Shown here: in pieces, positions 8,677-17,541 of the stretch
Numbering within the stretch: position 1 is the first letter of the stretch
How the letters are laid out: each line of letters starts with the position of its first letter
Assembly: GCA_017307855.1 (NCBI GenBank)
Contig: JAFKGD010000005.1
Coordinates: 62,001 to 126,000 of the forward strand
DNA: 64,000 nucleotides
Direction of reading: 5' to 3'
Origin: Burkholderiales bacterium
Lineage (GTDB): Bacteria; Pseudomonadota; Gammaproteobacteria; Burkholderiales; Burkholderiaceae_C
Notes under the pieces: model-generated
Databases searched by the model: none
What the model was told of the DNA's origin: nothing
Seen by the model: the letters and a program-made list of their open reading frames with translations, nothing else
Made by a program: the position numbers and the translations under genes

Positions 8677-10095
8677 ATGAGCCTGCACCGTGTCTCGTTC
8701 CGCCAGTGGCTGCTGGTGGCCTTCCTGCTGATCGCCGCGCTGCTGGGCGGTGCCTCGTTGCGCGCGCTGTTCACGCTGGAAGACCTGATGGCGCAAAGCC
8801 GCGATGGGGCGCAGCGCGCCATCAGCCTCTCGACCTCGGCGCAAGCGCTCACCGAACGCAGCCTGGCGATGGAGCGTGCGGCGCGTCAGTCACTGGTGCT
8901 GTCGGACACGCAGTTGCGTCGTCGCTTCGACGATGCGGCGCGCGACGCGCGCGGCATCGTGCAGCGCCTGACCGAGAACGAGCTGCCCGAAGACGAGGCT
9001 CAGGCCTGGCTCGACCGCCTGACGCGCATCACCGGCCTGCTGGGCGGTCCACCCGAGACCGCGCTGGACCGTGAGCGCGCCGTGGCGGCCGAATTCCGCG
9101 AGATGGATTCGCTCAATGCCGCCATCGCGCAGCAGGTGCAGCAGGGCATCGCGCGCCGCAACCAGACGCTGCTGGCCCAGCTCGACAGCAGCCGCCGCCT
9201 GCTGGCCCAGCAGGTGATGGCCGCCATCGGGCTGGCGGTGGCGATGGCGTTCGGCTTCGGCATCTGGCTCGCGCGGCCATTCAAGGGGCTGGAGCGCGCC
9301 ATCGTCGGACTGGGCGAGAACCGCCTCGACGAACCGATCGACATTCCCGGTCCCTCGGACGTGCGCCGGCTGGCGCAGCAACTCGACTGGCTGCGGTTGC
9401 GCCTCTCGGAACTGGACGCCGACAAGTCGCGCTTCCTGCGCCACATCTCGCACGAACTCAAGACTCCGCTGGCCGCGCTGCGCGAAGGCGTCTCGCTGCT
9501 GGAAGACGGCGTGACGGGCGAGCTCAACCCCGGCCAGCGCGAGGTGGTGCACATCCTGCAGGCCAACACCGCTGCGCTGCAGGGCCAGATCGAGGCGCTG
9601 CTGCGCTTCAACGCAGCCGCTTTCGAGGCGCGCCAGCTGCGCCGCCAGCGCTGCGACCTGCTGGTGCTGCTGGAACAACAGGTCGACACCCAGCGCCTGC
9701 AGTGGCAGGCCCGCAACCTGCGCGTGCGCGTGGAGGGCGAGCCGCTGGAGGCCATGGTGGACGCGGAAAAGATCGGCACGGCGCTGGCCAACCTGCTGTC
9801 CAACGCGATCCGCTTCTCGCCCGAAGGCTCGGCCATCCACATGTCGGTGCTGCACGTCGACGGCCTGGCGCGCATCGACATCGTCGATGGCGGCCCCGGC
9901 GTGGCGCGCGGCGACCGCGACCGCATCTTCGAACCCTTCTACCGGGGCGAACGCCAGCCGCAGGACGCCGTGCGCGGCACCGGCATTGGCCTGTCCATCG
10001 TGCAGGAGTACATTGCGGCACACGGTGGCCGCATCGTGCTCGTGCCCGCGAGCACCGGTGCCCATTTCCGGATCGAATTACCCCATGCCCTCTGA
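8677..10095 (+). CDS. glrK: GlrK/QseE-type sensor histidine kinase
   Basis: This 472-residue inner-membrane kinase has a transmembrane helix at about 10-30, a helical periplasmic domain to about 178, and a second helix at about 182-198. HAMP follows, then HisKA with LRHISHELKTPLAAL (phospho-acceptor His259). The HATPase domain has NLLSNAIRFSPEG, VDGGPGV and GTGIGLSI. The assignment rests on the gene order kinase, small lipoprotein, sigma-54 regulator, which matches enterobacterial glrK(qseE)-qseG-glrR(qseF). It starts 25 bases after miaB, and its end overlaps the lipoprotein gene by 11 bases. In enterobacteria this system senses envelope status and drives small-RNA genes. Confidence 0.85.
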   Translation: MSLHRVSFRQWLLVAFLLIAALLGGASLRALFTLEDLMAQSRDGAQRAISLSTSAQALTERSLAMERAARQSLVLSDTQLRRRFDDAARDARGIVQRLTENELPEDEAQAWLDRLTRITGLLGGPPETALDRERAVAAEFREMDSLNAAIAQQVQQGIARRNQTLLAQLDSSRRLLAQQVMAAIGLAVAMAFGFGIWLARPFKGLERAIVGLGENRLDEPIDIPGPSDVRRLAQQLDWLRLRLSELDADKSRFLRHISHELKTPLAALREGVSLLEDGVTGELNPGQREVVHILQANTAALQGQIEALLRFNAAAFEARQLRRQRCDLLVLLEQQVDTQRLQWQARNLRVRVEGEPLEAMVDAEKIGTALANLLSNAIRFSPEGSAIHMSVLHVDGLARIDIVDGGPGVARGDRDRIFEPFYRGERQPQDAVRGTGIGLSIVQEYIAAHGGRIVLVPASTGAHFRIELPHAL

Positions 10096-10774
10096 CTTCC
10101 TCACCCCCGGCGCGTCCGGCGCGGGCCGCTCCCTGCTGGGCGCGCTGCTCGCGCTGGGCATGGTGGCCGGCTGCGCGGCACCGCCTCCGCCGCCCGTGCC
10201 CGCCCCCCCGCCCGAGCCCGCCGTGGTCGCAGCGCCGGTGGCGCCGCCCCCGGCGGTCACCAGCGCGCCCATCGTTCCACCCGAGGTCCAGGTCGCCGCG
10301 CCCGTTCGGCCGCGCAATTCGCCGACCGACCTGCTGCTGGCGCAGGCCGACCGGCTGCGTGCGCTGCCGCCTGCCGATCTGACAGCCGAGATCGCCCGCT
10401 ACGGCGAGCCCGAAGACGCCATCGCGCAGGCCGAGCTGGCGCTGGCCTTGCTCAACACCCGCGTGCCTGCGGATACCGCACGCGCGCTCGGCCTGCTGCA
10501 GCGTGCGCAGGCCGGCACCACGGCCGAGGCCCGCGCGGTGCAACCGCTGGTGCGCCTGCTGATCGCCCGCGCCGGCGAGCAGCGCCGGCTGGAAGACCAG
10601 ATCGACAAGCAGAACCAGCAGATGCGCGACACGCAAAGGCGCATCGACCAGCTCAACGAACGGCTCGAGGCCATGCGCGCCATCGAGCGCAGCCTCACGG
10701 CGCCGCGTACGCCCAACGGTCCCACGGGCGCTCATCCGGGCAACCACGGCAACGGCGCGCGGCCTGCGCCCTGA
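10085..10774 (+). CDS. qseG: QseG-like outer-membrane lipoprotein
   Basis: This 229-residue protein has a lipoprotein signal ending in the lipobox VAGC, a Pro/Ala-rich linker, an alpha-helical repeat-like region (about 75-160), and a coiled coil (DQIDKQNQQMRDTQRRIDQ region) near the C terminus. Known QseG interacts with the partner kinase and supports its signalling. Position between kinase and regulator is the main argument here, since sequence conservation in this family is low. The ATG at 10085 lies within the last codons of the kinase gene. Confidence 0.7.
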   Translation: MPSDFLTPGASGAGRSLLGALLALGMVAGCAAPPPPPVPAPPPEPAVVAAPVAPPPAVTSAPIVPPEVQVAAPVRPRNSPTDLLLAQADRLRALPPADLTAEIARYGEPEDAIAQAELALALLNTRVPADTARALGLLQRAQAGTTAEARAVQPLVRLLIARAGEQRRLEDQIDKQNQQMRDTQRRIDQLNERLEAMRAIERSLTAPRTPNGPTGAHPGNHGNGARPAP

Positions 10775-10799
10775 CATCCATCGAGGGCGCGATACAGCC

Positions 10800-12197
10800 A
10801 TGGCCACTTCCTCCCCTGCCTCCGGCACGGCGCAGCATCACCTGCTGGTGGTGGACGACGATGCCGACATGCTGCGGCTGCTGTCGCTGCGCCTGAACGC
10901 CGCCGGCTACCGCGTCACCGCCGTGGGCTCGGCCGAGGCCGCGCTGGCCCAGCTCGACGTCGAGCGGCCGCAGATGGTCCTCTCGGACGTCCGCCTGCCG
11001 GGCAAGGACGGCCTTCAGCTGTTCGACGAAATCCGCGCCCGCCATCCGGCATTGCCGGTGATCCTGCTCACCGCGCACGGCACGATTCCCGACGCGGTGG
11101 AAGCCACCGCACGCGGTGTGTTCACCTACCTCACCAAGCCCTACGACGGCAAGGAACTGACCGACAAGATCGCGCAGGCGCTGGCGCTGAGCGCGCCGGC
11201 CACGCTGCCGACGCAAAGCGACGAAACCTGGCGCGCCGAGATCGTGAGCCGGTCCAACCGCATGGCCGAGGTGCTGGCCGAGGCGCACATGGTGGCGCGC
11301 TCCGATGCCAGCGTGCTGCTGCGCGGCGACAGCGGCGCCGGCAAGGAGCTGCTCGCCCGCGCCATCCACCGCGCCAGCGCGCGCGCAGCCAGGCCGTTCG
11401 TGGCCGTCAACTGCGGCGCCATTCCCGAGGCGCTGCTCGAATCCGAGCTGTTCGGCCACATGAAGGGCGCCTTCACCGATGCAGTGAGCAACCACAAGGG
11501 GCTGTTCCAGGCCGCCGAAGGCGGCACGCTGCTGCTCGACGAGATCGGCGACATGCCGCCCGCGCTGCAGGTGAAGCTGCTGCGCGTGCTGCAGGAGCGC
11601 GCCGTGCGCCCGCTGGGCTCCAGCCAGTCGATCGCCGTGGATGTCCGCATCATCTCGGCCACCCACCGCGACCTGGAAGCCGCGATGGCCGCCGGCCAGT
11701 TCCGCGAGGACCTGTACTACCGTCTCAACGTCGTCACGCTCACGCTGCCCCCGCTGGGCGAGCGGCGCGAGGACATTCCGCTGCTGGCCCAGCATTTCCT
11801 CAAGAAACTGGCCGTGAAGTACGGCAAGCGCCTTTCGGGTTTCGCGCCCGAGGCCCTGAAGGCGCTCACCACCGCCGCCTGGCCGGGCAACGTGCGCCAG
11901 CTCTACAACGTGGTCGAGCAGGTCTGTGCGCTGTCGAGCACGCCGCTCATCCCGCTGGCCCTGGTGCAGCGTGCACTGCGCGTGCCGTCGGTGGAGGTGC
12001 TCACCTATGCCGATGCCAAGCAGCGGTTCGAGCGCGACTATCTGGTCGGCCTGCTGAAGATCACCGACGGAAACGTGGCGGACGCCGCCCGCCTGGCGGA
12101 CCGCAACCGGACGGAGTTCTACCGCCTGCTTCAGAAGCACGAATTGACTCCCGGCCACTTCAAGAACGAGCCTGTCGCCGATGAGCGACGCGACTAA
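10800..12197 (+). CDS. glrR: GlrR/QseF-type sigma-54-dependent response regulator
   Basis: This 465-residue NtrC-type activator has a receiver domain with Asp63 ([11 protein letters not shown]), Thr in LLTAHG and Lys in LTKPYD. The AAA+ sigma-54 interaction domain has Walker A GDSGAGKE and Walker [12 protein letters not shown]-terminal helix-turn-helix contains [20 protein letters not shown]. The sigma-54-contact loop, canonically GAFTGA, reads GAFTDA. It is the last gene of the miaB/glrK/qseG/glrR run. A TGTC-N10-GACA palindrome matching the published GlrR site, and a sigma-54 promoter, lie just downstream in front of opgG. Confidence 0.9.
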   Translation: MATSSPASGTAQHHLLVVDDDADMLRLLSLRLNAAGYRVTAVGSAEAALAQLDVERPQMVLSDVRLPGKDGLQLFDEIRARHPALPVILLTAHGTIPDAVEATARGVFTYLTKPYDGKELTDKIAQALALSAPATLPTQSDETWRAEIVSRSNRMAEVLAEAHMVARSDASVLLRGDSGAGKELLARAIHRASARAARPFVAVNCGAIPEALLESELFGHMKGAFTDAVSNHKGLFQAAEGGTLLLDEIGDMPPALQVKLLRVLQERAVRPLGSSQSIAVDVRIISATHRDLEAAMAAGQFREDLYYRLNVVTLTLPPLGERREDIPLLAQHFLKKLAVKYGKRLSGFAPEALKALTTAAWPGNVRQLYNVVEQVCALSSTPLIPLALVQRALRVPSVEVLTYADAKQRFERDYLVGLLKITDGNVADAARLADRNRTEFYRLLQKHELTPGHFKNEPVADERRD

Positions 12198-12200
12198 CCC

Positions 12201-12224
12201 GTTGATCTGAAAAGATTTTTTTTG
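12201..12224 (+). repeat. 24-base direct repeat, copy 1
   Basis: This is a GTTGAT...GATTTTTTTTG element directly after glrR. The copy at 12327-12350 matches at 20 of 24 positions, including the A plus eight-T tract. GATCTGAAAAGATT plus T8 could also form a weak terminator for glrR. Confidence 0.6.
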
Positions 12225-12238
12225 TCATGACACCCCAC

Positions 12239-12258
12239 CTGTCGCCAGCTGGCGACAG
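12239..12258. promoter_or_regulatory. putative GlrR/QseF binding site (perfect 20-bp palindrome)
   Basis: The sequence is a perfect inverted repeat containing TGTC (12240-12243), ten bases, then GACA (12254-12257). This is exactly the TGTCN10GACA motif described for enterobacterial GlrR. It lies 42 bases after the stop of glrR and about 95 bases upstream of the sigma-54 promoter of opgG, a normal enhancer position. A second, shorter palindrome TGTCATGACA lies at 12223-12232. Confidence 0.7.
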
Positions 12259-12326
12259 ATCGGAGGTGTTCGGAGGGTGGGAAGCAGTGATGTACACCTG
12301 CTTACAGCAGAAGGTCCATCCAAGTC

Positions 12327-12350
12327 GTTGATATAGAACGATTTTTTTTG
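12327..12350 (+). repeat. 24-base direct repeat, copy 2
   Basis: This second copy of the GTTGAT...ATTTTTTTTG element ends three bases before the sigma-54 promoter of opgG. The T8 tract sits immediately upstream of the -24 box, where A/T tracts can aid polymerase binding or bending. Confidence 0.55.
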
Positions 12351-12352
12351 GC

Positions 12353-12368
12353 TGGCACAGGGTTTGCC
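12353..12368 (+). promoter_or_regulatory. putative sigma-54 promoter of opgGH
   Basis: TGGCAC-N5-TTGCC has the invariant GG (12354-12355) and GC (12366-12367) 12 bases apart. Caveat: transcription would begin at about 12379, one base before the opgG ATG at 12380. The mRNA would be practically leaderless unless translation starts further downstream. Confidence 0.65.
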
Positions 12369-12379
12369 CTATAAGGGGC

Positions 12380-13987
12380 ATGCAACGTGCAACCGCACCC
12401 CTCACCACCCTCCGCCTGGCGCTGCGCGCGGCCAGCCTGATGGTGGCCGCCGGGGCCCTGCTGCACTCTGTGGCCGTGCAGGCCAAGGCGGCTCCGGTCT
12501 TCGATTTCGACACGCTCTCGGGCATTGCGCGCGAGCGCTCTCGGCAGGTCTGGGAACCGGCATCCGCGGCATCCGGCGACAAGGCCGGCGCCAGCCTCCC
12601 GGCCGAGTTGCGCACCATCACCTACGACCAGCACCGGGACATCCGCTTCAAGCCCGACCAGGCGCTGTGGCGCAACGACGCCAGCCCGTTCGAGGCCATG
12701 TTCTTCCACCTGGGCATGTACCAGACCGAGCCCGTGCTGATCAACGAGATCACACCTGAGGGTGTGCGGCACGTGGCCTACAGCGGTTCGCTGTTCGACT
12801 ACGGCAAAAACACCTTCGACACCTCGAAGTGGGGCGATCTCGGATTCGCAGGGCTGCGGGTGCACTACCCGCTGAACTCGGCCGACTACAAGGACGAACT
12901 CGTCGTGTTCCAGGGCGCCAGCTATTTCCGCGCGCTGGGCAAGGGCCAGGGCTATGGTTTGTCTGCGCGCGGACTGGCGATCGACACCGTGGGCGGCGCC
13001 GCCGGCGAGGAATTCCCGGCCTTTACCGAGTTCTGGCTCAAGCGTCCGGCCGAGAACGACCGCAAGCTGACCGTCTATGCGCTGCTGGAGTCGCCGCGCG
13101 CGACCGGCGCCTATCACTTCGACATCACGCCCGGCGATGAGACCGCCATGCGCGTAAGGGCCCGCGTGTGGCTTCGCGAAGGCACCGACGCCCCTGCGAT
13201 GCTCGGCCTGGCCCCGCTCACCAGCATGTTCCTCTCGGGCGAGAACCAGCCCGATGCCAGCGATTTCCGTCCCGAAGTGCATGACTCCGACGGCCTGATG
13301 ATCGCCACCGGCGAGGGTGAGTGGATCTGGCGTCCGTTGCAGAACCCGGCCCGCAAGACGGTCACTTCGTTCACCACCACCAACCCTCGCGGCTTCGGGC
13401 TGATGCAGCGCGACCGCCAGTTCGCGAATTACGAAGACCCCGAGGCGCGCTATGAAAAGCGCCCGAGTGCCTGGGTGCGCCCCTTGGGCGACTGGGGCCC
13501 CGGCCGCGTCGAGTTGCTGCTGCTCAACACCCCGGACGAAACGCACGACAACGTAGCGGCGTACTGGGTGCCGGAGAAGATGCCCGCCGCCGGCCAGCCG
13601 CTCGAATTCGCCTACGACCTGCTCTGGCAGGGCGCGGCGATGCAGCAGCCGCCGGGCGGCTACACGGTGCAGACACGCCGCGGCATCGGCTACAGCCGGC
13701 TGTCTGCCGAGGAGCGCCGGTCGCGCGTGCAGTACGTGGTCGATTTCGCCGGTCCGGCACTCGACACGCTGGCGGCGGACGCCCCCGTCAAGGCGGTAAC
13801 CACCGTGGGCGAGCACGCCCGCATCACCGAATCCCTGGTCTACCGCAACCGCGTCACTGGCGCCTGGCGGATGACCCTGCGTGTGCAGCGCACCGACCCG
13901 GCCCAGCCGGTCGAGCTGCGCGCCTTCCTTCAACACCACAACGACGTCGTGAGCGAAACATGGAGCAACATCATCCTTCCCGAATGA
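12380..13987 (+). CDS. opgG: glucan biosynthesis protein OpgG (MdoG)
   Basis: This periplasmic protein is required for osmoregulated periplasmic glucan backbone synthesis or branching. It has 535 residues with a signal peptide ending near VQAKA. The MdoG family domain starts at FDFDTLSGIARERS and includes ITYDQHRDIRFKP, GFGLMQRDR and AYWVPE. The C-terminal immunoglobulin-like part is present. The start codon overlaps the predicted sigma-54 transcription start, and the next in-frame ATG (residue 21) would shorten the signal peptide. The 3' end overlaps opgH by 28 bases, giving a coupled opgGH operon. Confidence 0.95.
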   Translation: MQRATAPLTTLRLALRAASLMVAAGALLHSVAVQAKAAPVFDFDTLSGIARERSRQVWEPASAASGDKAGASLPAELRTITYDQHRDIRFKPDQALWRNDASPFEAMFFHLGMYQTEPVLINEITPEGVRHVAYSGSLFDYGKNTFDTSKWGDLGFAGLRVHYPLNSADYKDELVVFQGASYFRALGKGQGYGLSARGLAIDTVGGAAGEEFPAFTEFWLKRPAENDRKLTVYALLESPRATGAYHFDITPGDETAMRVRARVWLREGTDAPAMLGLAPLTSMFLSGENQPDASDFRPEVHDSDGLMIATGEGEWIWRPLQNPARKTVTSFTTTNPRGFGLMQRDRQFANYEDPEARYEKRPSAWVRPLGDWGPGRVELLLLNTPDETHDNVAAYWVPEKMPAAGQPLEFAYDLLWQGAAMQQPPGGYTVQTRRGIGYSRLSAEERRSRVQYVVDFAGPALDTLAADAPVKAVTTVGEHARITESLVYRNRVTGAWRMTLRVQRTDPAQPVELRAFLQHHNDVVSETWSNIILPE

Positions 13988-15975
13988 GCACGGGTCACCC
14001 CGTGTCGCGCCCGGAGGAACTGGTTTCCTCCCGCCATCCCAATGCGCTGACCGCGCCCCCGATCCATCGCGGATCGATGCCCGTGCGGCCGTGGCGCGGT
14101 TTCTGGAACAGCATCGGCACCGCGCTCATGCTGCGTGTGAACCGCTTGGCCGGTGTCGCCCGCCCGGCGGCGCGCACGCCGAAGCAGCAGCCCTGGCAGC
14201 TGGCCGCCGCGCGCCGCCGCCTGACTTTCACGGTGCTGACGCTGTCGTCCGCGGCCGTGGCCAGCATGCTGTTCGCCGGCGTGCAGCCCGACTACGACAA
14301 CGCCCTGCTCGAATGGGGCCAGATCCTGCTGTTCGGTCTGTTGTCGGGCTGGGTGGTGAGCGGCTTCATGACGGCGATGATGGGCTTTTGGGTCATGCTG
14401 TTCGGCGACGAGCACACGGTCTCGGCCAAGGAGGTCCAGAACGACGTGCTGGCCGACGACGTGCGCACCGCGATCATCATGCCGATCTGCAACGAAGACG
14501 TGAACACCGTCTTCGCCGGACTGCGCGCCACCGCCGAATCAGTGGCAGCCACAGGCCATTCGCGCAACTTCGACGTGTTCGTGCTGTCCGACAGCTACGA
14601 CCCCGACATCATCGCGGCCGAACGTGCCGCCTGGGAAGAACTGCGCGCCACGCTGGCCGCCAACGCCAACCAGCCGCAGGTCGAGGTGTACTACCGCCTG
14701 CGCACCCGCCGCACGCACCGCAAGGCCGGCAACGTGGCCGACTTCTGCCGTCGTTGGGGCAAGGACTACAAGTACATGGTCGTGCTGGACGCCGACAGCG
14801 TCATGAGCGGCGACTGCATCGTCACTCTGGCCAAGCTGATGGAAGCGCGTCCCACCGCCGGCATCATCCAGACCACCACCCAGGCCATCGGCCACGTGAC
14901 GCTGCACGCACGCGCACAGCAGTTCGCCTCGCGCGTGACCGGCCGCCTGTTCACCCTCGGCATGCAGTTCTGGCAACTGGGCGAATCGCACTACTGGGGT
15001 CACAACGCGATCATCCGCGTGGAGCCTTTCATGAAGCATTGCGCGCTGGCGCCCATCAAGGGCACGGGCGGCATGTCGGGCGGCATCATGTCGCACGACT
15101 TCGTCGAAGCCGCGCTGATGCGCCGGGCGGGCTTCCACGTCTGGCTGGTGTCCGACCTGACCGGCAGCTACGAGCAACAGCCGCCCGACCTGCTGGCCGA
15201 GTTGCAGCGTGACCGCCGTTGGTGCCAGGGCAACCTGCAGAACTCGCGCCTGATGGCCGAGCCGGGCATCCACCCCGTGCACCGCGCCATGTTCGTCACC
15301 GGCACGCTGGCCTATGTGTCCGCGCCGCTGTGGCTGGCCTTCCTCACGCTCGGCACGGCCCTGTGGCTGTCGGGCGCACGCATCGCCACCAACTGGCACC
15401 TGGTGCCCAGCGAACTGATGGCGCTGTGGGGCTGGACGCTGTGCATGCTGTTCCTGCCGCGCGTGCTGGGCCTGGTGGCAGTGATCATGAAGGGCGAACA
15501 ACGCCTGTTCGGCGGCGCGCCGAGCCTGGTGAAGAGCGCCGTGCTCGAAGCCGGCCTGGCCCTGCTTCAGGCACCGATCCGCATGCTGGCCCACTCGCTG
15601 TTCGTGCTGGTGGCTGTCACCGGCATCAAGCTGGACTGGAAGTCGCCCCCGCGCGAAGCCGCTGCCGTGCCCTGGATGCACGCCGTGCGCCAGCTCGCCC
15701 CCATGACGCTGGTGATCGGCCTGCTGGCCGTCGGCATCTCGTTCATCGACGCCAGCGCGCTGATCTGGCTGATGCCGGTGGGCCTGCCGCTTCTGCTGGC
15801 GATTCCGCTGACGGTGTTCACGAGCCAGATCGAACTGGGTACCGCGCTGCGCCAGCGCCGCTGGCTGCTGATTCCCGAAGAAGCTTGGTCGCCGATGGTG
15901 CTGCGCCGCGCCTGGATGCACGCCAGCAATCACCGTGCACGCCGCGCCGCTGGCGCCCAACTGCTGGCCGCCTGA
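13960..15975 (+). CDS. opgH: glucans biosynthesis glucosyltransferase OpgH (MdoH)
   Basis: This inner-membrane family-2 glycosyltransferase polymerises UDP-glucose into periplasmic beta-glucans. It has 671 residues. Two N-terminal membrane helices (about 85-150) precede the cytoplasmic GT2 domain with PICNEDVNTV, VLDADSVM (DxD), GGMSGGIMSHDFVEA and the QRDRRWCQGN motif. A group of C-terminal membrane helices follows (about 440-640). The start could instead be the ATG at 13984, which forms an ATGA overlap with the opgG stop. It is shorter at the N terminus than the enterobacterial protein. A strong terminator follows. Confidence 0.95.
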   Translation: MEQHHPSRMSTGHPVSRPEELVSSRHPNALTAPPIHRGSMPVRPWRGFWNSIGTALMLRVNRLAGVARPAARTPKQQPWQLAAARRRLTFTVLTLSSAAVASMLFAGVQPDYDNALLEWGQILLFGLLSGWVVSGFMTAMMGFWVMLFGDEHTVSAKEVQNDVLADDVRTAIIMPICNEDVNTVFAGLRATAESVAATGHSRNFDVFVLSDSYDPDIIAAERAAWEELRATLAANANQPQVEVYYRLRTRRTHRKAGNVADFCRRWGKDYKYMVVLDADSVMSGDCIVTLAKLMEARPTAGIIQTTTQAIGHVTLHARAQQFASRVTGRLFTLGMQFWQLGESHYWGHNAIIRVEPFMKHCALAPIKGTGGMSGGIMSHDFVEAALMRRAGFHVWLVSDLTGSYEQQPPDLLAELQRDRRWCQGNLQNSRLMAEPGIHPVHRAMFVTGTLAYVSAPLWLAFLTLGTALWLSGARIATNWHLVPSELMALWGWTLCMLFLPRVLGLVAVIMKGEQRLFGGAPSLVKSAVLEAGLALLQAPIRMLAHSLFVLVAVTGIKLDWKSPPREAAAVPWMHAVRQLAPMTLVIGLLAVGISFIDASALIWLMPVGLPLLLAIPLTVFTSQIELGTALRQRRWLLIPEEAWSPMVLRRAWMHASNHRARRAAGAQLLAA

Positions 15976-15991
15976 TTCCCGGAGCCTCCAT

Positions 15992-16034
15992 GAACAACGC
16001 CCCGCGCGAGTGATCGCCGGGGCGTTGTTCTTTC
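15992..16034. terminator. bidirectional Rho-independent terminator between opgH and ffh
   Basis: A perfect 12-bp inverted repeat (GAACAACGCCCC at 15992-16003 and GGGGCGTTGTTC at 16019-16030) is followed by CTTTC. It lies between convergent opgH and ffh and can serve both. Confidence 0.75.
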
Positions 16035-16060
16035 AGGCCTCACGGCCCCCGGCCTGGCGA

Positions 16061-17449
16061 TCAGAAACGCGGCATGCCGCCACCGCCCATGCCCGGCAGG
16101 CCGCCCTTCATGCCGCCCATGCGCTTCATCATCTTCATGAGGCCGCCACCCTTCATCTTCTTCATCATGTCCTGCATCTGCTCGAACTCCTTGAGCAGGC
16201 GGTTGACCTCCTGCACCTGGACACCCGCGCCGGCCGCGATGCGGCGCTTGCGCGTGGCCTTGAGCAGTTCGGGCTTGCGGCGCTCCAGCGGCGTCATGCT
16301 GTTGATGATCCCTTCCTTGCGGCGCACGTCACGCTCGGCGCGGTCCATGTCGACCTGGCCGGCCTTGGCCTGCATCTGCGCGGGCAGCTTGTCCATCAGG
16401 CTGGAGAGGCCGCCCATCTGCTTCATCTGCTGCAGCTGGCCCAGGAAGTCGTTGAGGTCGAAGCCGCCGCCGCTCTTGACCTTGGCCGCAAGCTTCTGCG
16501 CCGCCGCCATGTCGACGTTGGCCGTGACCTGCTCGACCAGCGCGACGATGTCGCCCATGCCCAGGATGCGGCCCGCGTGCCGCTCGGCGTCGAACACCTC
16601 CAGCCCATCGATCTTCTCGGACACGCCCGCGAACTTGATCGGCGCGCCCGTGATCTGCCGCACCGACAGCGCCGCGCCGCCGCGCGAGTCGCCATCCATC
16701 TTGGTGAGCACGATGCCGGTGAGCGGCAACGCTTCCTTGAAGGCCTTGGCGGTGTTGATGGCGTCCTGGCCCTGCATGGCATCGACGACGAAGAGCGTCT
16801 CCACCGGGTCGATGGCGGCATGTAAGTCGCGGATTTCCTTCATCAGCGCCTCGTCGATGGCCAGGCGCCCGGCCGTGTCGACCAGCAGCACATCGAAGTA
16901 GTGGCGGCGCGCGTGGTCGAGCGCGGCGCGCGCGATGTCCACGGGCTTCTGGTCGGGCGTGCTCGGGAACCACTCGGCGCCGGCCTGGGCCGTCACTGTC
17001 TTGAGCTGCTCGATGGCGGCGGGCCGGTACACGTCGCCCGAGACGGTGAGCACCTTCTTCTTGCGCTTCTCGACCAGGTGGCGGGCCAGCTTGGCCGTCG
17101 TCGTCGTCTTGCCCGCGCCCTGCAGGCCCGCCATCAGGATGACGGCCGGCGGCTGCACGGCGAGGTCGAGGTCCGACACGCCCTCACCCATGGTGGCGGC
17201 CAGTTCCTTGTTGACGATGCCCACCAGTGCCTGGCCGGGCTTGAGCGAGCCCAGCACCTCCTGGCCCAGAGCCTTTTCTTTCACGCGTGCGATGAAGTCC
17301 CGCACCACGGGCAATGCCACGTCGGCTTCGAGCAGGGCCATGCGCACCTCGCGCAGCATGTCCTGCACGTTGGCTTCGGTGATGCGGGCCTGTCCGCTGA
17401 CTTGCTTGACGAGGCGGGAAAACTTTTCGGTGAGGGCGGAAGATGCCAT
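16061..17449 (-). CDS. ffh: signal recognition particle protein Ffh
   Basis: This SRP GTPase binds signal sequences of nascent membrane proteins together with 4.5S RNA and docks on FtsY. It has 462 residues: an N domain (about 1-90), a G domain with P-loop GLQGAGKTTTTAKLA, DTAGRLAIDE and TKMDGDSRGG, and a Met-rich M domain from about 310. The M domain ends in a Gly/Met-rich tail (GMGGGGMPRF). It is divergent from the CcsA-like gene. The 92-base gap contains the rightward promoter-like GCTAAACT just before 17542. Confidence 0.97.
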   Translation of the reverse strand: MASSALTEKFSRLVKQVSGQARITEANVQDMLREVRMALLEADVALPVVRDFIARVKEKALGQEVLGSLKPGQALVGIVNKELAATMGEGVSDLDLAVQPPAVILMAGLQGAGKTTTTAKLARHLVEKRKKKVLTVSGDVYRPAAIEQLKTVTAQAGAEWFPSTPDQKPVDIARAALDHARRHYFDVLLVDTAGRLAIDEALMKEIRDLHAAIDPVETLFVVDAMQGQDAINTAKAFKEALPLTGIVLTKMDGDSRGGAALSVRQITGAPIKFAGVSEKIDGLEVFDAERHAGRILGMGDIVALVEQVTANVDMAAAQKLAAKVKSGGGFDLNDFLGQLQQMKQMGGLSSLMDKLPAQMQAKAGQVDMDRAERDVRRKEGIINSMTPLERRKPELLKATRKRRIAAGAGVQVQEVNRLLKEFEQMQDMMKKMKGGGLMKMMKRMGGMKGGLPGMGGGGMPRF

Positions 17450-17541
17450 GGCGATGGCGCCGGGGATGAGCCGGCGTGTGGGGCGCGCCGGGATGCTGCA
17501 TCCTGGGCGGCCGGTAGACGGCGAAACGCTAAACTCTGCCC

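Noticed and set aside
7083..8852. Long minus-strand open frame of 589 codons opposite miaB
   Set aside because: It is antisense to a complete MiaB with all cluster cysteines. Composition is typical of a GC-rich shadow frame, with no family features.
10695..12158. Minus-strand frame of 487 codons opposite glrR
   Set aside because: It is a shadow of a complete NtrC-type regulator; His/Gln/Gly-rich translation with no motifs.
12239..12258. Palindrome after glrR as a Rho-independent terminator
   Set aside because: No T tract follows on either strand. The exact TGTC-N10-GACA content and position favour an operator.
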